From: Brevibacillus choshinensis | GTDB taxonomy: Bacteria > Bacillota > Bacilli > Brevibacillales > Brevibacillaceae | Reading direction: 5' to 3' | Assembly: GCF_001420695.1 (NCBI RefSeq) | Contig: NZ_LJJB01000007.1 | Location: 879,890-943,889, forward strand | DNA length: 64,000 nt | Shown: positions 59,655-64,000 of the stretch, piece by piece | Numbering within the stretch: the stretch's first letter is position 1 | How the letters are laid out: each line of letters opens with the position of its first letter | The notes under the pieces: model-generated | What the model saw: the letters and a program-made list of their open reading frames with translations, nothing else | Told to the model about the DNA's origin: nothing | Database searches by the model: none | Made by a program: the position numbers and the translations under genes

Positions 59655-60656
59655 GTGTTCCATTCCTTGGAAAAACGACGTAAAGTACCTCCAAGTATGG
59701 CTCCAATGCCTCCTGCTCTGCCGAGACGGCCGAAAGAAATGCCAAAACCGCCATCGATGATGCCGGCCCCGAAAGTTCCATCACCAAATCGTCCATCGCC
59801 AAACGTGCCATCGCCAAACGTGCCGTCGCCAAACGTGCCATCGCCGAACGTGCCATCGCCGAACGTGCCATCACCGAATTTGCCTTCTCCAAATCTACGA
59901 CCGTCACCAAACTTCCCATCTCCCATCAATCCATCCCCTGAGTTGCCGAAACGGCCAAAACCAGTAAAACCAATGCGCCCTATGCCACAGCGACCGATTC
60001 TTCCATCGCCGAATCAATCCATTCCGAAGGCTCCAAATCGGATGCCAGCAAATCCAATGCCACCAAATCGGATGCCAGCTAACCCGATGCCGAACCGCAA
60101 ACCAGTGAATCCAATGCCACCGAATATGGGAATGCCAATGCCGAATCACAGACCGCCTAACGTTTCTCCGAACATGCCGCACCGTAGAATGCCGAACTCG
60201 TCGCCAAATATGATGCCAAACCGCAGGCCGCCGAATTCATCCCCAAACATGATGCCGAATCGCAGAATGCCAAACTCTTCGCCGAACATGATGCCCAACA
60301 GAAGACATCCGAATTCGTCTCCAAACATGATGCCGAACTGGGGATCGCCAAATGCATCGCCCAACGCGATGCCACGAGGACATGCGGGCGTGGAAATTGA
60401 AATGTACCTGTTCAAGTTCCAGTTCCACATGGATCGGATGCAGTACTATCATCACAAATGCGAGCAGCATCGGGAAAACCGTCGCAAATACAGTGAATAT
60501 CGCAAGCATTACAAGCATCATCAACGCAGAATGAAGCATTATCACGATCGTTGCCAAGCATGGGATCATAAAGGAAGTAGTTCCTTCAGTTCTCACGATC
60601 ATAGAGGCTCCTCTTCGGGATGCGGTTGCGGATGCGATTGTGGCTGTGCGCATTAA
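59655..60656 (+). CDS. Pro/Asn/Met repeat protein with His-rich and Cys-rich C-terminus
   Basis: A 333-residue low-complexity protein. Residues about 40-85 are tandem VPSPN pentapeptides; about 120-180 MPxNRMPANP-type repeats; about 180-245 repeats of MPNSSPNMMPNRR. Then a compact non-repeated helix-like region (VEIEMYLFKFQFHMDRMQYY) rich in His, Tyr, Arg and Lys, and a tail CGCGCDCGCAH. No signal peptide. The composition suggests a structural, cross-linkable protein, perhaps a spore coat or exosporium component (inference). GTG 59655 is the first possible start; AGAAAGGA is close to it, so TTG 59667 is an alternative. A strong terminator behind supports this strand. Confidence 0.7.
   Translation: MFHSLEKRRKVPPSMAPMPPALPRRPKEMPKPPSMMPAPKVPSPNRPSPNVPSPNVPSPNVPSPNVPSPNVPSPNLPSPNLRPSPNFPSPINPSPELPKRPKPVKPMRPMPQRPILPSPNQSIPKAPNRMPANPMPPNRMPANPMPNRKPVNPMPPNMGMPMPNHRPPNVSPNMPHRRMPNSSPNMMPNRRPPNSSPNMMPNRRMPNSSPNMMPNRRHPNSSPNMMPNWGSPNASPNAMPRGHAGVEIEMYLFKFQFHMDRMQYYHHKCEQHRENRRKYSEYRKHYKHHQRRMKHYHDRCQAWDHKGSSSFSSHDHRGSSSGCGCGCDCGCAH
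59776..59900 (+). repeat. 15-base tandem repeats encoding VPSPN
   Basis: About seven copies of a unit close to CCATCGCCAAACGTG, with synonymous differences (TCG/TCA/TCT, AAC/AAT) and decay at the edges. It is an in-frame coding minisatellite inside the repeat protein, not a CRISPR, as there are no spacers. Confidence 0.85.
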
Positions 60657-60664
60657 AAAAGAAA

Positions 60665-60696
60665 AAAAGACGCCACGAAAACAGTGGCGTCTTTTC
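60665..60696. terminator. Bidirectional terminator between the repeat protein and uvsE
   Basis: AAAAGACGCCAC (60665-60676) and GTGGCGTCTTTT (60684-60695), a perfect 12-bp stem with a 7-base loop and T-runs on both strands. Confidence 0.88.
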
Positions 60697-60710
60697 TTTG
60701 TCAGGACCAG

Positions 60711-61643
60711 TCAAGATTTTGAGGCAAAAGCTTCTGCTTCAACTCCTCGTTTTTTCATCTCCCGGCGAAGAGTCAGCAACGCATCGTCCTTGTTTTTGCA
60801 TTCCAGAATAATATCGACATTGTATTGGGTCAGAGAAGAAATGAAGTTCACGAACTCATCCGGATTTATGTTGTCCGCATGGGAACGGAAATCTTTTTCC
60901 GACTTTGGAGAGGACATGTGCATTTTGGGAGTTCGGTCTCCCCATGTTTGAATGATACGCGGCAAATAATCGACCCAGTTTTCTCCGTTGTTTAAACAGT
61001 GATGGTGATGAATGTCCAAGACCATGGGAATACCAATTCGTTCACATAGCTCTAATGCCTCGACCATGGTAAAGGAAGTGTCATCGTTCTCGACGACGAG
61101 TCGCCTTTTTACAGAATCGGGGAGTTGTTCGAAATGGGTAGCGAACCTGTCGAGTGCGGCTGCTTTGTCATCGATGCCACCACCGATGTGAGTCACCAGC
61201 ACTGAGTTGTCATCCAAACCAAGCAAATCAAAGACGCGGGCATGATAACTGAAATCGGTGATCGCCGATTGAACAATGGCAGGTTTTTCACTATTCAAGA
61301 TACTGAAATGACCGGGATGGGCTGTCATGCGAATACCTTTTCTCCGTATGAATTCCCCAGCCTTTTGAAAGTCCCAGGCAAATTCCTTGGCCCAATCCCA
61401 GTTTTCTGCAACGGTATGGGTAGCTAATGGTACAAATTCTGAAGGGATGCGATACAGGAAAATGTGGTTTTCCACATTGTAAGCTAGCAGGTCCATCAGA
61501 TTGAAAAAGTTCGTTTGCAAAATTTGTCTCAGCTTTTTCAGGCGTGCTTGGGGTTCTAATTTATTCAGCTGCGCGACTGTCGTTTTTTTGTTTGGGTTGT
61601 TTTTCGTCTTTACGCTGATACAGGCATAGCCCAAACGGATCAA
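60711..61643 (-). CDS. uvsE: UV damage endonuclease UvsE
   Basis: A 310-residue UVDE-type TIM-barrel endonuclease that nicks 5' of UV photoproducts. It starts MIRLGYACIS, with metal-site stretches such as MTAHPGHFSIL, VTHIGGG, VVENDDTSFT, VLDIHHHHC and MHMSSPKSEKD carrying His/Glu/Asp ligands. TTG 61643 is preferred: AAGGGA lies 9 bases before it, and the family begins MIRLGY; the GTG at 61652 is too close. In B. subtilis the homologue is a sporulation-stage gene. It is intact, in contrast to the splB remnant at 51.4 kb. Confidence 0.9.
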   Translation of the reverse strand: MIRLGYACISVKTKNNPNKKTTVAQLNKLEPQARLKKLRQILQTNFFNLMDLLAYNVENHIFLYRIPSEFVPLATHTVAENWDWAKEFAWDFQKAGEFIRRKGIRMTAHPGHFSILNSEKPAIVQSAITDFSYHARVFDLLGLDDNSVLVTHIGGGIDDKAAALDRFATHFEQLPDSVKRRLVVENDDTSFTMVEALELCERIGIPMVLDIHHHHCLNNGENWVDYLPRIIQTWGDRTPKMHMSSPKSEKDFRSHADNINPDEFVNFISSLTQYNVDIILECKNKDDALLTLRREMKKRGVEAEAFASKS

Positions 61644-61774
61644 GGCACTCACTCCCTTTACGGCGTCGTCGTTGGTTTAGTATCCCCGTCTTGCTCGGTT
61701 TCTGCTGATCGAAAAGTTCCCAGCACTTCATTCAGGCAGTAAAAGCATTGAGCATACAGAAGCGGTTGAGCTTC

Positions 61775-61803
61775 TTGTCAGTTGAAAATAAAAGGGATAA
61801 GAT
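61775..61803 (+). promoter_or_regulatory. Sigma-A promoter of the MHYT-GGDEF-EAL gene
   Basis: TTGTCA (61775-61780) and TAAGAT (61798-61803) with a 17-base spacer, 53 bases before the start codon. Confidence 0.7.
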
Positions 61804-61856
61804 AGGGGAATATTACCATATCTCAATCGAAGAAACTCCGTTAAAAGGGGAAATGA

Positions 61857-64000
61857 ATGAACACGCTGAGCCATTCGTACAATCTTGGACTTGTTTCTTT
61901 TTCTTACTTACTTGCGGTCTTGGCGTCGTACACTGCGCTAAATGTAAGCGCGCGTATTCACGGCTCTCCAAGCAAGGGGCGCCTGTTTTGGCTGTGTACG
62001 GGTGCGGTGTCGATGGGTCTGGGAATATGGGCCATGCATTTCGTGGCGATGCTTGCTTTGCACCTGTCCATTCAAGTTCATTACGATGTCGGGATAGTCT
62101 TTTTATCCATTTTGTTTGCGATTATAGCCTCTGGTATCGCACTATGGGTGATCAGTACTCACTCACTGACAGGGAAAAGGCTGCTTGTCGGCGCACTATT
62201 CATGGGAGCTGGGATCGCCTCGATGCATTACACCGGAATGGCTGCCATGCAAATGGATGCAGTCATTACGTACGATTGGTTTTGGTTTAGTTTGTCTATT
62301 CTCGTGGCAATAGCGGTGTCGGTAGTAGCTCTGCAGTTGACGTATCGCTTGCGCAATGCGGACAGCGCAAAAGGTTTCAGATTGAAGCTATTGGCGGGCC
62401 TGCTTATGGGTGCGGCTGTCGCCGGCATGCATTACACGGGAATGTTCGCTACTACATTTGTCAGTGGCCATCATACCGTAGCCAAGGAAGCTTACATGGC
62501 TGCTGATGCGAGGATGATTGCCTATGCAGTTGGAGTTGTTACGCTGTTGATTCTCGGTGTAACGCTTGTGTCCATCTACATGGACAAGTTGTTTGCAGGG
62601 AAGACCCGGCGGATCATAGAGAGTGACCAGCGATACATATCACTGTTTGAGCATAATTACGATGCTGTTATTTTTTACTCCGTAGACGGAAAGGAAAGTG
62701 TATTAAACCCTGCTGCAATACGTCTAACCGAAGAGAAGTGGCTTCCCCTCGAGGCTTTCATTCGCATGTGCGACATCGAGGATGGCGAGTGCGTAGCCTC
62801 TTTCTTTGAGTTAGCCGTTCGTGGAGAATCGAGAAATTACGAAGTTGCCTTGACTACCCAACAACGTCAGATTCATTTGAACATGACCAATGTTCCTGTG
62901 TTTGTTGATCACAAGGTAGCGGGAGTCTTTCTCATCGCGAGAGACGTGACGGTCCAAAAACAAGCGGAGGCCAAGGTGAATTATCTGGCCTTTCATGATG
63001 CACTTACTGGGCTGCCGAATCGCAGATTTGTGGAAGAAAAGCTGGATACAATGATTGAAGAAGCAAGACAGCTTGAGTATATCTTCTATGTGATGTTTCT
63101 TGACTTGGACCGTTTCAAGCTCGTCAACGATTCGCTCGGACATGACTACGGCGACTTGTTGTTAAAGGAAGCGGCCATGCGCCTGAGTAATTGCATCGGA
63201 CAAAGAGGTGTTGTGAGCAGACTGGGCGGAGATGAGTTTATGGTTATTATGGCAGACGTATCGGAAGAGACAGTCGTGCAAGTCGCAGATTCTCTCAACC
63301 GAACGATCGAGCAGTCATTTCTCATTAATGGTCACGAGCTCTACATTACGACCAGTATTGGCATCTCCCGTTATCCGATGGATGGAGAAGACCGTCATGG
63401 CCTCATGAAAACGGCAGATACCGCCATGTATTCAGCCAAGGAGCGAGGAAAAAACAGCTATCATATGTTTGCGCCAGATTTGCAGCAAATCACGAGCGAT
63501 AAAATGTTTATCCAAAACGAGCTGAATCGAGCGCTTGCTTTAGGCGAGCTTACTTTGTACTACCAGCCACAGGTTAACGCGTCGGATGGGACCATCGTAG
63601 GTATGGAAGCGTTGATTCGCTGGAACCATCCAGAGCGGGGACTCGTGTCACCCGACCAATTCATTGCAGTCGCAGAAGAAACGGGCTTGATTGTACCAAT
63701 AGGGGCGTGGGTCTTGCAGACGGCGTGTCAGCAAAACAAGGTATGGCAAGACCTCGGTTTACCGCCGATCCGCGTAGCTGTGAATCTGTCAGCCCGTCAG
63801 TTTTTGAAGAAGGACTTTACCCAGATGGTCGCAGATATTTTGGAGCAGACTGGTCTGGCGCCACATTTTCTTGAGTTGGAGATCACGGAAAGTACGATGA
63901 TCGACGTTCACCGTGCCAGCAACACACTGGCGGAGCTAAAACAGCTCGGGGTCTACATCGCCATCGATGATTTTGGAACTGGATACAGCTCCCTTTCTTA
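61857..64000 (+). CDS. MHYT-PAS-GGDEF-EAL protein (cut by the window end)
   Basis: At least 714 residues, open at 64000. The N-terminal MHYT sensor has seven predicted helices with the repeated motifs WAMHFVAM, IASMHYTGMAA and VAGMHYTGMFA, proposed to bind copper and sense O2, CO or NO. A PAS-like domain (about 265-375) is followed by GGDEF (SRLGGDEFMVI, with LDLDRFKLVNDSLGHD) and EAL (GMEALIRWNHP, up to AIDDFGTGYSSLS). Both catalytic signatures are intact, so it may make and degrade c-di-GMP. ATG 61857 has AAGGGG 6 bases upstream. The closest layout known to me is B. subtilis YkoW. Confidence 0.9.
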   Translation, partial: MNTLSHSYNLGLVSFSYLLAVLASYTALNVSARIHGSPSKGRLFWLCTGAVSMGLGIWAMHFVAMLALHLSIQVHYDVGIVFLSILFAIIASGIALWVISTHSLTGKRLLVGALFMGAGIASMHYTGMAAMQMDAVITYDWFWFSLSILVAIAVSVVALQLTYRLRNADSAKGFRLKLLAGLLMGAAVAGMHYTGMFATTFVSGHHTVAKEAYMAADARMIAYAVGVVTLLILGVTLVSIYMDKLFAGKTRRIIESDQRYISLFEHNYDAVIFYSVDGKESVLNPAAIRLTEEKWLPLEAFIRMCDIEDGECVASFFELAVRGESRNYEVALTTQQRQIHLNMTNVPVFVDHKVAGVFLIARDVTVQKQAEAKVNYLAFHDALTGLPNRRFVEEKLDTMIEEARQLEYIFYVMFLDLDRFKLVNDSLGHDYGDLLLKEAAMRLSNCIGQRGVVSRLGGDEFMVIMADVSEETVVQVADSLNRTIEQSFLINGHELYITTSIGISRYPMDGEDRHGLMKTADTAMYSAKERGKNSYHMFAPDLQQITSDKMFIQNELNRALALGELTLYYQPQVNASDGTIVGMEALIRWNHPERGLVSPDQFIAVAEETGLIVPIGAWVLQTACQQNKVWQDLGLPPIRVAVNLSARQFLKKDFTQMVADILEQTGLAPHFLELEITESTMIDVHRASNTLAELKQLGVYIAIDDFGTGYSSLS

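Noticed and set aside
59776-59900. Short direct repeats as a possible CRISPR
   Set aside because: Units are 15 bases, in frame, contiguous and without spacers: a coding minisatellite.
59567-59929. Minus-strand frame with GDGTF repeats
   Set aside because: Mirror image of the VPSPN repeats. The plus-strand frame is longer, has a non-repeated domain and a proper terminator.

Overview
The window looks like a chromosome segment of an aerobic, endospore-forming Firmicute, most probably Brevibacillus or a close relative. This is inference from content: consensus sigma-A promoters, AGGAGG ribosome sites, many GTG/TTG starts, and sporulation genes (a 26-residue YjcZ-type peptide, a YhcN-type lipoprotein, a spore photoproduct lyase remnant). 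Homologues of Bacillus subtilis yod, czcD-czcO, ypuI, ykhA, ycgRQ and ytqA are present. No phage, insertion sequence, rRNA or CRISPR array was seen. Dense chromosomal genes are broken by three gene-poor stretches: 13.4-14.0, 22.8-23.6 and 59.3-59.65 kb.

Layout. 0.2-3.6 kb: glycosyltransferase, radical SAM protein, glycerophosphodiesterase and the YjcZ peptide. 3.8-13.2 kb: a catabolic island of a beta-lysine acetyltransferase, a divergent PucR regulator, then aminotransferase, CoA-transferase A and B, deacylase, a GabT-like aminotransferase and an aldehyde dehydrogenase. Together these could carry N-acetyl-beta-lysine to succinate through GABA. 13.3-14.0 kb: tRNA-Ser and four stacked terminators. 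14-19.5 kb: acyl-CoA ligase, a secreted NamZ-polysaccharide deacetylase fusion, a copper-amine-oxidase-N-domain protein and a sporulation lipoprotein. 19.6-22.8 kb: a MalT/BTAD STAND regulator. 22.9-23.43 kb: a gene-free block that reads as a large structured RNA ending in a terminator. 23.6-26.6 kb: TetR, HlyD adaptor and ABC-2 permease without an ATPase.

26.7-36 kb: YpuI, quinone reductase, subtilisin, YvgT-like channel, HAD phosphatase, an orphan MsmX/UgpC ATPase, a second PucR-type regulator, a phosphoesterase and acetyl-CoA synthetase. 36-46.5 kb is rich in metal genes: czcO-czcD, a zincin-like protein, a permease pair behind a Zur-like box, and a manganese ABC transporter behind an MntR-like box in which one permease carries a fused winged-helix domain. 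46.6-51 kb: a NarL-type two-component system, ThiD and an ECF sigma with its DUF4179 partner. 51-57.7 kb: a splB remnant, two deoxynucleoside kinases and small housekeeping enzymes. 57.8-61.6 kb: HutH behind a probable HutP-controlled attenuator, a Pro/Asn repeat protein with a Cys-rich tail, and UvsE. The window ends inside an MHYT-PAS-GGDEF-EAL protein.

The best candidates for something new are the structured RNA at 22.9-23.43 kb, the muramidase-deacetylase fusion, the extended lysine-to-succinate cluster, the permease-regulator fusion, the VPSPN-repeat protein and the zincin-like protein. No searches could be run; family names rest on motifs, length and context.
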